This document shows, one piece after another, positions 1 through 7,960 of a stretch of 64,000 nucleotides of DNA. The DNA is taken from the NCBI RefSeq assembly GCF_026262505.1, contig NC_067207.1, positions 15,716,082-15,780,081 on the forward strand, read 5' to 3'. Below the pieces are notes generated by a model, which saw nothing but the letters and a program-made list of their open reading frames with translations, did not search any database and was not told the origin of the DNA. This DNA comes from Trichomonas vaginalis G3. Lineage: Eukaryota > Parabasalia > Trichomonadida > Trichomonadidae. The number at the start of each line of letters is the position of its first letter. Positions within the stretch are counted from its first letter, which is position 1. Both the position numbers and the translations under genes were made by a program.

Positions 1-1653
1 ATAAGGAACTTACTTAATGCTAACAATAACTTACCAGGAACTATTAAAGCATTTATAAAGTCCTTTGTAAAACCCGGTGCTCTAACATTTAGGTCTTTGA
101 GAGCAAGAGCATTGAAGTCAAGAGATGCAGAAACTCCAACAGAACCTACAGAAGGAACTGAAACAACAGAAACTCCAAAAGAACCACCAAAACCAACAGC
201 TAATGAAATATTGTTCGAATATTTTCCAAGGTACTCTGTTCTCATTGCATACATTCAAGAAATACTTAAGAAAGCAGACTTGACTTTAGGAGATGATGAA
301 AGTTCTGTATATCTTTCGTTCCAGTTTCAAATAGCAGAACTTTTGAGACAGATATGCTTAATGTATGACAACATCTCTGATTTCACAAGATATGATGACG
401 ACCATGACCCCGAACACGGTGAAGAAGAAGTTTTACAAACATCCATTAAGACAGGAAAGGTTTTAACACAAAGTCTCATTATTGACACCAAAGATGGCGA
501 AGTGGACGTTCTTCAAGAGCTGAAGAAAAATACTTCTTCGGGAGGTGGTGGTAGGCATGAACTTGAAATAAATGAGATAGAAGAGAAATTAGCCGAAAAA
601 GCAGATAAAGAACATAAACACAATATCTCCGATATAAATGAACTTCAAGCTACATTAAATAGTAAAGCGGACAAAAATGAACTCGAAGCAATGAACAAAG
701 TTTTGAAATCTCATAAACACAACATCTCCGATATAAATGAACTTCAAGCTACATTAGACAGTAAAGCCGACAAGAACCATACACATGAATCCTTCACTAC
801 TGTTAGAGCAGACGACATAATATTGAACTTTGACCTTGGTTCAAGTGCACCTTTAGAGAATCCAAGTACAAGCGTAAAAGATACTCTTAACAATTTAGAT
901 AAGAGTTGCAGGAATATTGAAAGTCATGCCAGAAACTTTGAAGCATATGAACTACCAACAATGTTAGATAAGAAAGCTGACAAAGAACATACACATAAAT
1001 CCTTCACTACTGTTAGAGCAGACGACATAATATTGAACTTTGACCTTGGTTCAAGTGCACCTTTAGAGAATCCAAGTACAAGCGTAAAAGATACTCTTAA
1101 CAATTTAGATAAGAGTTGCAGGAATATTGAAAGTCATGCCAGAAACTTTGAAGCATATGAACTACCAACAATGTTAGATAAGAAAGCAGATAAAACAGAG
1201 CTTCAAACATTAAAGACTCAGATTCTTGAAACATTATATCCTATAGGTTCTATTTATACGTCAATGAATTCAACAAATCCAGAAACAGTTTTAGGTTTTG
1301 GTACTTGGGAACAGATTGTAGACAAATTCTTATACTGTGCTAACTCTTCAAAGCAAACAGGAGGTTCGAAGAAAATTACTGAAGCAAACTTACCTGCGCA
1401 CACTCATACAGGAACTACAAACTTTTCTGGCGACCATAGCCACTCATTAAGAGACCATCCATTATACAACTCAGAATATAAAGCTGGCAATGACGTTTTA
1501 TCTCCATCTTATAACAATGCAGCAAAAAAGACTTTTCGACCAACTGAACCAGGAGGAAATCATGTCCATACTTTCACAACAAATCCAACAGGCTCGGGTG
1601 CAGATTATATGCCACCATTTATGACTGTATTCGCATGGTATAGAGTTCAATGA
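1..1653 (+). CDS. Tail-fibre-like structural protein of the Polinton (5' end outside window)
   Basis: The frame is open from the first base of the window, so the start is not seen; the visible part looks whole to the stop at 1651-1653. The N-terminal third is Thr/Glu/Pro-rich and then alpha-helical. The middle holds repeats of the type KADKEHKHNISDINELQATL, typical of trimeric phage tail fibres, followed by a 70-residue tandem duplication. The last 150 residues resemble phage tail-collar/fibre-tip domains: a YPIGSIYTS start, FGTWEQI, a His-rich LPAHTHTGTTN segment and an ending MPPFMTVFAWYR. In phages such domains bind receptors; here a virion-surface role is inference. Confidence 0.72.
   Translation: MRNLLNANNNLPGTIKAFIKSFVKPGALTFRSLRARALKSRDAETPTEPTEGTETTETPKEPPKPTANEILFEYFPRYSVLIAYIQEILKKADLTLGDDESSVYLSFQFQIAELLRQICLMYDNISDFTRYDDDHDPEHGEEEVLQTSIKTGKVLTQSLIIDTKDGEVDVLQELKKNTSSGGGGRHELEINEIEEKLAEKADKEHKHNISDINELQATLNSKADKNELEAMNKVLKSHKHNISDINELQATLDSKADKNHTHESFTTVRADDIILNFDLGSSAPLENPSTSVKDTLNNLDKSCRNIESHARNFEAYELPTMLDKKADKEHTHKSFTTVRADDIILNFDLGSSAPLENPSTSVKDTLNNLDKSCRNIESHARNFEAYELPTMLDKKADKTELQTLKTQILETLYPIGSIYTSMNSTNPETVLGFGTWEQIVDKFLYCANSSKQTGGSKKITEANLPAHTHTGTTNFSGDHSHSLRDHPLYNSEYKAGNDVLSPSYNNAAKKTFRPTEPGGNHVHTFTTNPTGSGADYMPPFMTVFAWYRVQ
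781..1200 (+). repeat. 210-bp tandem duplication inside the fibre gene
   Basis: Bases 781-990 and 991-1200 are direct repeats with period 210 bp, exactly 70 codons, so the frame is kept. I see one difference over about the first 190 bases and several in the last 15. The unit encodes one fibre module starting at SFTTVRADDI and ending in DKKADK. Confidence 0.95.
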
Positions 1654-1693
1654 ACGCGCTTGAGCCTAGAATAAAATCTTTAATTTTACATAA

Positions 1694-2779
1694 ATGAGCT
1701 TGAAAGAAGTATTCGAACAACATCCATGAAGGTCATTTAAGAAGTTCAATGAAGCTGCAAAGAGTCGGGGATTTACTAACAGAGCTGAAGTGAAAAGGTT
1801 CTTTGACAAAAATGTTGTACATCAAACAAAAATAAACCCTTACGACTACTTTTTACCAATTTACTCCAACACTCCTGACGCATACCAATTTGACACTCTC
1901 ATTCAAAGCAGAAAAGGAGGACATAAACCATTCCTCATCTTCATTAATGTTAACACTCGTAAAGCATATGCATATCCAATGAAAAATAAAGGAACTCGTG
2001 AAGTGTTAAGAGTTTTACAAAAGTTTGTAGCAGAACATAGCCCAAGTACTTTAACATCAGACCAAGACAGTGCATACCTCAGCAACGAAATCACAGAATT
2101 TCTCATTAAGCATAACATAACTCACTACACTACTGAAGACCATAACCATAACATACTCGGTATCATTAATCGCTTCATAAGGACTCTCAGAGATTTAAAC
2201 CAAGAGCGAGACTTTATCGAAGAAACAATGAAACATTTTCTCGAAGTATATAATTCCTCAACACATTCTACAACAGGACATACACCAAATTCAATGACAC
2301 AACAACAAGAAGAAAAGTATATACAAAAGAAACGAAGCCAAACACAAAATATCAGAAATTCAACACAATTTACCCTCATTCCTGGTACAAAAGTTCGTGT
2401 AGTTCTTGACGACAAACCGTTGACAAAGAAACGTTTAAGGTTAAGTAGAAACTATTATATCGTAGACTCTACGCAAGGTAATGGATATCTTATAAAAGCT
2501 GCCGACGACTCTATTGCGTTTTACCCTCGACATAAATTAGTCGAAAGTAGTAATGGCAAACTTGCTGAAACCATTGACGAAGCAAAGCGAGGAGTGGTTA
2601 TTGAAATACTTGACTATAACATAAACGATGACACTTATAAAGTAAGATATGAAGGAGGCGTTGAAGATGTTATACCATCTAAGAACTTGAGAGAGTCAAA
2701 GCCAACACATCTGGGACCATTAGAGCGGGAGTACTGGAAAGACAAAAATATGCCAGAAAGAATAAGAAAATTCTTCTAA
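1694..2779 (+). pseudogene. Polinton integrase (rve family, chromodomain-like C-terminus), broken
   Basis: The region encodes a retroviral-type DDE integrase of the Maverick c-integrase group. A core with DTLIQSRKGGHKPFL, TSDQDSAY and the later acidic helix is followed by a basic segment and a chromodomain-like tail around EILDYNINDDTYKVRYEGG. The likely start is the ATG at 1694, just after a TTTTACATAAATG context. In its family the enzyme joins element ends to chromosomal DNA with a 6-bp staggered cut. The gene is broken and should not be active. Confidence 0.85.
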
Positions 2780-2805
2780 ACTTTTTCATTGGATGTAAAT
2801 CAGAC

Positions 2806-2898
2806 ATGAACGAGAACAGTCATGAAATTATTAATGGTACCATTTATTTTAACATAAAGACGCAAAGCGGCGAGGACGAAGTCCATGACCAAAAATAA
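2806..2898 (+). other. Very short ORF, probably not a gene
   Basis: A 30-codon frame starts with ATG at 2806 between the integrase and the first palindrome. It contains the stretch GGCGAGGACGAAGT that recurs near 7665 in another gene of this element. Short, hydrophilic and without recognised family, so it could be the remnant of a longer gene or spacer. Confidence 0.2.
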
Positions 2899-2912
2899 TG
2901 TTTAGGTTAGAT

Positions 2913-2926
2913 GGTTAGATCTAACC
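2913..2926. promoter_or_regulatory. Perfect palindrome GGTTAGATCTAACC
   Basis: A 14-bp perfect palindrome centred on AGATCT lies behind a TTTAGGTTAG arm and before CACCTG/TACCCTC-like steps. It is the diverged sister of the AGGTGAGATCTCACCT palindromes at 3603, 3880 and 4974, differing at both arms in a paired way. It may be an operator, a transcript-end hairpin or a replication structure. Confidence 0.6.
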
Positions 2927-3016
2927 TCATTTCTACCCTCATTTCTACCCTCTTGAATTTTCATGAATTTTCCCGAAATAAAAAATAAAGTTAGTTTTAT
3001 TTTGTATTTTTTGTAT

Positions 3017-3229
3017 TTTTTGTATGTAAAGACATGATTTCAGGGATTTTTTTGACGAAGTGTCAATCTTCACTTCGTCAAAAAATAACAGTTATCTAAT
3101 GAAAAAGTGTCATTTTTTGTATTTTTTTGTATGTAAAGACATGATTTCAGGGATTTTTTTGACGAAGTGTCAATCTTCACTTCGTCAAAAAATAACAGTT
3201 ATCTAATGAAAAAGTGTCATTTTTTGTAT
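3017..3229 (+). repeat. Tandem 107-bp duplication, each copy with a strong hairpin
   Basis: Two near-identical 107-bp units start near 3017 and 3124. Each begins with the promoter-like TTTTGTATGTAAAGACATG, followed by a hairpin with stem TTTGACGAAGTG against CACTTCGTCAAA and an 8-base loop, flanked by T and A runs. Each ATG opens only a 22-codon frame. The unit could be a duplicated leader, promoter or terminator cassette. Confidence 0.85.
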
Positions 3230-3245
3230 TTGACGAGAATGTCGG

Positions 3246-3375
3246 GTAAATGTTTTGTCATGATTTCATCGTAAATGTTTTGTCAAGACTTCTTCGTATA
3301 TGTTTTGTCATGATTTCATCGTACATGTTTTGTCAAGACTTCTTCATCGTAATGAGCGTAAATGTTTTGTGAAGA
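3246..3375 (+). repeat. Iteron-like array, first cluster
   Basis: About five copies of a 25-bp unit GTAAATGTTTTGTCA followed by TGATTTCATC or AGACTTCTTC. The two tail types alternate. No reading frame runs through it. See the second cluster at 3652-3850. Confidence 0.85.
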
Positions 3376-3422
3376 ATATAGCAACAGTCTGAATTCCGAC
3401 GGTTGCTTTTTATACAAAATTC

Positions 3423-3596
3423 ATGCAGGAAATTCTTGAGTTTTGGTTGAAAGAATACGGTGGAGCCAAAAGTGGCTCGACCTCAAAACAAGCATTTTAT
3501 GAGCTTACTAAGGGTGTTATGAATGAATTCAAATGTATTTACATACATCCTGACCTCGTTCATTTTGTTGCTGAATTCAGCAAAAATAATGTTTAG
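3423..3596 (+). CDS. Small unknown protein, 57 residues, element-encoded
   Basis: A small intact frame starts MQEILEFWLKEYGGAKSGST and ends EFSKNNV, lying between the two iteron clusters. Its mix of aromatic, acidic and basic residues looks protein-like rather than random. Its last codons and stop run into the palindrome-bearing inverted repeat at 3563-3635, so the end of the gene and the repeat share sequence. I do not recognise the family. Confidence 0.5.
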   Translation: MQEILEFWLKEYGGAKSGSTSKQAFYELTKGVMNEFKCIYIHPDLVHFVAEFSKNNV

Positions 3597-3635
3597 GTGA
3601 AGAGGTGAGATCTCACCTGTTTTCTCACCTGTTTT
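3563..3635 (+). repeat. Left arm of a ~73-bp inverted repeat
   Basis: This stretch, from TTTTGTTGCTGAATTCAGC through the AGGTGAGATCTCACCT palindrome and a CTCACCTGTTT step, recurs in reverse complement at about 4950-5028 with no difference I can see. The pair brackets the second iteron cluster and the unknown gene at 4002. Each arm holds two palindromes, GCTGAATTCAGC and AGGTGAGATCTCACCT. Confidence 0.9.
3603..3618. promoter_or_regulatory. Perfect palindrome AGGTGAGATCTCACCT
   Basis: A 16-bp perfect palindrome preceded by TTTAGGTGAAG and followed by further CACCT steps that can pair with the upstream AGGTG, giving alternative hairpins. It sits right after the stop codon of the small gene at 3423. 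Confidence 0.65.
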
Positions 3636-3651
3636 CTACCCTCTTGAATTT

Positions 3652-3850
3652 TCATGACTTCTTCGTAAATGTTTTGTCATGACTTCTTCGTAAATGTTTT
3701 GTCATGATTTCATCGTAAATGTTTTGTCAAAACTTCTTCGTAAATGTTTTGTCATGACTTCTTCGTAAATGTTTTGTCAAAACTTCTTCGTAAATGTTTT
3801 GTCAAACATGAACGTAAATGTTTTGTCAAGACTTCTTCGTAATGAGTGTA
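3652..3850 (+). repeat. Iteron-like array, second cluster
   Basis: Seven further copies of the 25-bp unit GTAAATGTTTTGTCA plus TGACTTCTTC, TGATTTCATC or AAACTTCTTC, separated from the first cluster by the small gene at 3423. Regular direct repeats next to palindromes resemble replication or segregation iterons, but that is analogy only. Confidence 0.85.
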
Positions 3851-3879
3851 AAGGACCCAAAAATATAATTTAGGTGAAG

Positions 3880-3895
3880 AGGTGAGATCTCACCT
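3880..3895. promoter_or_regulatory. Perfect palindrome AGGTGAGATCTCACCT (second copy)
   Basis: Same palindrome as 3603-3618 with the same upstream TTTAGGTGAAG, followed by CACCTCTTTTTTCACCTC and then by AATAAAGTTAGTTTTATTT leading to the start of the next gene at 4002. Confidence 0.65.
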
Positions 3896-4001
3896 GTTTT
3901 TTCACCTCTTTTTTCACCTCTTGAATTTTCATGAATTTTCCCGAAATAAAAAATAAAGTTAGTTTTATTTTTTTTATTTTTTTTATTTTGTATGTAAAGA
4001 T

Positions 4002-4943
4002 ATGATTTCAACAATCGGCACAACAGCAATACAAACAACTACAGCACCAAACTCGTTAGTCATGAATCCAACATCTATGTTAGTAGAGATGAAAAGCTTC
4101 ATTCCTTCTTCATATACTTTTGAAACAGAAATCCAGAAGATAAAGCAAGAACTTTTAACAAGTAATTTAGACTGTAGTGCGAAAGATGAAACAAATGAAC
4201 AGTATCTTTATGAAATGCAGGACATTATTGACCATTTACCTAAACTACCTGAAATCCAACAACAAAAACTCACTATTCCTGAATTCGACGAAATTGAAGT
4301 GAAACCAACTGACTCAGTAGAAATAAAGAAGTTCATTCGTAAGGTAAACTATGAGTTTCTAGGATTTCATTGCAACCATAAGGTTATGGACAAAGATTGC
4401 GAATGGTATATAAGAATGTTTCTGACATATATAAATCTGAAGAATTTAAGACCTACGACAACTTTGTTTCGTTAGTTGCAGAATGTGTTTGGGAAATAAG
4501 AGATAAAGATAGAAGAGGCAAAGTATGGAACAAACAAATAAGACCCGCTATGTTTGAGATGAAGAGAGCAATTGACGCTTTAGTTGTTTTAGCTGGTTTT
4601 ATTTCAATGTATAACGCAAAAAATGAACCCGCAATGTTCTAAATGTAAAGCAGCAATGAGGAGATATAACTACTCCGTCAAAGAGATAGAAAGAATGAGA
4701 AACGACTATGCAGACTTAAAGAAAGAAGCAGAAAAACCAGCAGAAGATAAAATGGACATGTTAGAATTTCTGAACAAAAACTATCCAACAGCAGAAGATT
4801 TCCTTCTATCTGACGTCAAGAAGAAATATAAAGAAACTTTCGGTATCGTTAAAACTTTTGACATACTGACAGAAGAAATAGAAGCTACGAAACTGTTTAG
4901 GATTTCAAATATACATCGTACAATTCATGTAAAACGGTTGTGA
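4002..4943 (+). pseudogene. Unknown Polinton protein, broken
   Basis: Starts at ATG 4002, directly after the repeated promoter-like motif TTTTGTATGTAAAGAT. The encoded sequence is acidic and helical, with many Glu, Lys and Ile and a coiled-coil look in its last third. It has a small number of breaks. I recognise no domain. It is bracketed by the inverted repeat at 3563/4950, so it may move or be regulated as a cassette, which is inference. Confidence 0.5.
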
Positions 4944-4949
4944 AAAAAC

Positions 4950-5028
4950 AGGTGAAAAAACAGGTGAGAAAACAGGTGAGATCTCACCTCTTCACCTAAA
5001 CATTATTTTTGCTGAATTCAGCAACAAA
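4950..5028 (-). repeat. Right arm of the ~73-bp inverted repeat
   Basis: Reverse complement of 3563-3635, including the palindrome AGGTGAGATCTCACCT at 4974-4989 and GCTGAATTCAGC near 5011. Two extra CACCTGTTTT-type steps lie at its outer edge. Confidence 0.9.
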
Positions 5029-5084
5029 ATCATGAATTTCCTTAAGACAGAAAAAATAAAGTTAGTTTTATTTTTATTTATTTT

Positions 5085-5108
5085 TTTATTTTGTATGTAA
5101 GAACAGAA
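5085..5108 (+). promoter_or_regulatory. Repeated promoter-like motif TTTTGTATGTAA
   Basis: TTTATTTTGTATGTAAGA lies 10-20 bases before the ATG at 5109. The same motif stands before ATG codons at 3034, 3141, 4002 and 5807, each time after a segment of the type AAAATAAAGTTAGTTTTATTTT. Position and repetition support an element-specific promoter; this is not proven. Confidence 0.5.
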
Positions 5109-5719
5109 ATGACAAACATTGAGTTTGAAACAGTTAGAAAGATAGACAATGACACCAAAGTGGTTAGAATAGGTGATTTAAACGTAAGATACTCAAAGAA
5201 ATACAACAAATATTTTTGTCAGACATTATATTTCCATCTGGAAAGAAAACACACGACTGGGTTAGAAATGCTTCAACTCAGAAAATTTTGACAAGAAATC
5301 CTGAGCTTATGATATCAGTAAGATTCTATGGAACTACAGCATATCTCATCGACAAAAGTCTTATACCAATAGTTTTGTTATGGATTGACCCAGTTGTTGG
5401 ATATAACTTCATAACTTATGGTTCATTCGATACGGAACGTTGCAGTGAAGGCTTACTTTACATCGTTCAGAAACCGAAGGACTTCAACACAAAAAGATAT
5501 AAGATAGGAAGGACATATAATATAACTCAAAGATATGACAGTACAGTCAATAGAGTCAAGGTTGTGTTCGTTAATGATATGAGAGCCGCAGAAACAGAAC
5601 TACTCGAAAAGTTTGAGAAAATGTATGGTGCTCCCATAAAAGGTAAAGAAACGTTTGAAGTAGATGAGATAGATAAAGCTATAAAATTATTTGACGAAGT
5701 TGCTGAAAAATACATGTAA
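5109..5719 (+). pseudogene. KilA-N plus T5orf172/GIY-YIG-like protein, broken
   Basis: The first half resembles a KilA-N DNA-binding domain, with the signature SDIIFPSGKKTHDWVRNAST. The second half has LLYIVQ, YKIGRTYNITQRY and later NDMRAAETELLEKFEKMYG, the pattern of the T5orf172/Mug113 branch of GIY-YIG-like domains. Such two-domain proteins are common in large DNA viruses and Mavericks and probably act on DNA. ATG 5109 is preferred over the earlier TTG because it follows the repeated promoter-like motif. The gene is broken. Confidence 0.65.
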
Positions 5720-5806
5720 AGCGTTTATTTTTGGTCTTTGTGAAAGATAGAAAAAATAACGCTAATTTTATTTTTTTTTTTTTTTATTTTGTATGTAAAG
5801 ACAGAT

Positions 5807-6646
5807 ATGTCAACAACAGAGAACACAACAAACTGCTATCGTTCATGAAGCCATAAATGAAGAATACGAATACATACAGTATAACAAACAATTGAGACTC
5901 ATTCGTTCAGTCAAAGATGACATGTACCAAATGCAAAGTATAATGAATGCTCTTCTTTCTACAAAGCAAGCATATCATTGGTTTGAAAACCAACAGGCAA
6001 AAGAACTTTTAGAAGAATTTCCTCATATGATTGCTTCCCTCGGAAAACCGAGGGAAGAGATTCCGTACGAAAATCGCAAGAATTTGGCACCTGGTTTGAA
6101 AGGTTATTATTTCATAGACTTCTTGTAAATGCTGTAGCAATGTGGGCTTCACCTCGTTATGCTTGTTATATTTTCATGATGTTAGATGAACTATATAAAG
6201 CAGAACGTGGAGAGATGGAAAAGAAACTTCAAGCAAAAGATGAAGTCATTGAATCCAAAGACAAAAGCATACAGAAAAGAATACCACGTTCGGTACCAAA
6301 AGGAAAGGAAAAGAGTTATAAGTATATGATTTACGCTGAAGAGTTGGAGAAAAGAAGAAGATAAAGATATGGTTATGTTGCATTTAGTCAGAAGAAACAA
6401 CAAAAGCTTTTACGACCTTGCTAAGATTTACAAATCTGACAGAAACTGGTTCTATCGTGAAAACTTACCGATTTCAATGACACCGAATGAGCAAATAAAG
6501 GAAATTGTCAAAAATACTCTTCCTCAAAACAACTATGATATGAAAGGTTGTACAATACTTACCTTCAAAGAAGACTTACGCTACTGAAGGAAAAGATAAC
6601 AGAATATTTCGACAACTTCAAAGAGGAAGAAATAAAAAAAATCTAA
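5807..6646 (+). pseudogene. MSV199/DUF3627-like protein, broken
   Basis: Starts at ATG 5807 behind the repeated TTTTGTATGTAAAGA motif. The region encodes a helical middle segment, a Lys/Glu-rich coiled coil (EMEKKLQAKDEVIESKDKSI) and a C-terminal part with HLVRRNNKSFYDLAKIYKSD. This order resembles the MSV199 and DUF3627-type proteins that accompany KilA-N proteins in insect DNA viruses and Mavericks. The assignment is from memory of the family pattern and is moderate. The gene has several breaks. The next gene starts just downstream. Confidence 0.45.
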
Positions 6647-6690
6647 GCTAATTTTATTTTTTTATAAAATTTTATCTCATATGAAAGAAC

Positions 6691-6807
6691 ATGAATTTAG
6701 AATATTCGGAACTCATGACAGAAGAAGAGAACGAACAACATGTAAAAGATTATGCAAAATTTCTGAAGACATACAAAGCATTTAAAACAATATCTAAATG
6801 CTTCTAA
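6691..6807 (+). CDS. Short ORF of 38 residues, doubtful
   Basis: A small acidic frame starts MNLEYSELMTEEENEQ. Its DYAKFLKTYKA segment is repeated as DYAKFLKVYKA in the following 60 bases, so a short internal duplication is present. It runs convergently into the end of the minus-strand gene at 6794. No family recognised; it may be a gene remnant. Confidence 0.25.
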   Translation: MNLEYSELMTEEENEQHVKDYAKFLKTYKAFKTISKCF

Positions 6808-7399
6808 AGATTATGCAAAATTTCTGAAGGTATATAAAGCTTATGAAAAAGTGTATGAAAAGTTTATACATTGGGGAATTGTTGTAAAATATCGATATGA
6901 AGACTAACCAAAATATATATTTTTGCTTAAATGACGTCAGGGTCTTTTCTTCAACCATTTCACTTCCTTCGTCAATGTCAATAGAAGCCTCTTCAACCTT
7001 TGGTAAGAATTTCTGTATAACATCTTTGTTCGTTATTGTCTTCAGAGATGAAGGATAATATTTCACATTTGTTTCACCCTTCTTATATTCTTTCTGTTCG
7101 GAAAGATTTAAAGCAATACTGAAGAAGTCAATGTTAGAGTTCTTTATGACAGTATAATGAGTATCTTTGACATTGACGAAGAAACTCTTTTGTTTCAAAA
7201 CTACTGCTAACTCTTGTGAAGTATAACGTTTGCGGTCAATGACGATAGCTAATGGTCTGACATACTGACCAAACTTAGATTCTTTCACAAACTTCTTGTT
7301 AAAGATAACATTAACGTTTGAAGCACCATTGAACTCATTCTTGATGGCAGTAGCGAGAGCATTGTATGAAAAGAACTTGCAATCTTGCATGTGTTTCAT
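6794..7399 (-). CDS. Unknown Polinton protein, 201 residues
   Basis: An intact frame starts at ATG 7399 (MKHMQDCKFFSYNALATAIK). The first 150 residues are mixed alpha/beta and hydrophilic, ending in an acidic stretch (EEASIDIDEGSEMVEEK). The last 45 residues are hydrophobic and aromatic, and overlap the plus-strand repeat at 6810-6900, so the natural C-terminus may be nearer 6900. It is the only minus-strand gene in this part of the element. I do not recognise a family. Confidence 0.5.
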   Translation of the reverse strand: MKHMQDCKFFSYNALATAIKNEFNGASNVNVIFNKKFVKESKFGQYVRPLAIVIDRKRYTSQELAVVLKQKSFFVNVKDTHYTVIKNSNIDFFSIALNLSEQKEYKKGETNVKYYPSSLKTITNKDVIQKFLPKVEEASIDIDEGSEMVEEKTLTSFKQKYIFWLVFISIFYNNSPMYKLFIHFFISFIYLQKFCIIFRSI

Positions 7400-7490
7400 T
7401 AAAATAAAAATATTAAATTATTTTGAAAAATAACTTAAAAAAAATCTAATCTAATTTTTTCAAAAAATATTTTTTTATTTCCTACTAAAG

Positions 7491-7960
7491 ATGTATCGGA
7501 AGTTGTCTAAGTTAGAACACTCGGAAATAAAACAACTTCTTACAGAAGCTAATATAGATGTTGCAAAACATTACGCAACAAACAAAAAGCACTCGCTGAC
7601 ATCCTCAATGACTATAATGGTGCAATAAGTTATGATAGAATTCATGAGTTCATAAAGCCGCAACGCGGCGAGGACGAAGTTCATGCAATAGCATTTCCTT
7701 TAAATGACATTGCTATTGACTTATATCATAGACGTTCAGTACCTCATGAAGTAAGGCGTGAGATGTTTGACATAACAAATGCGAACGTTGGTGAAACAAG
7801 AAGAAGAGACGACACACTGAAACAACAGAGAAGAGAGATGTTTAAAAGTGCTATAGAACAAGTTCGCAAAGCTAACGATGTCATTCGTTCCATTGACGAC
7901 AAACCAAAAGAAGGTGAGAGATGGTTAAAGAAAGATGAAGAGAATAGGAAGAGAATGTGA
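7491..7960 (+). pseudogene. Unknown protein upstream of the polymerase, broken
   Basis: Starts at ATG 7491 after a T-rich leader. The visible pieces are Lys/Arg/Glu-rich, such as RRRDDTLKQQRREMFKSAIE, and end overlapping the first codons of the polymerase region. The same GGCGAGGACGAAGT stretch as at 2870 occurs near 7665. The gene is broken and no domain is recognised. An accessory or N-terminal part of the polymerase is possible. Confidence 0.4.

Noticed and set aside
3246-3850. CRISPR array
   Set aside because: The 25-bp units follow each other directly with only two tail variants; there are no unique spacers and the host is a eukaryote.
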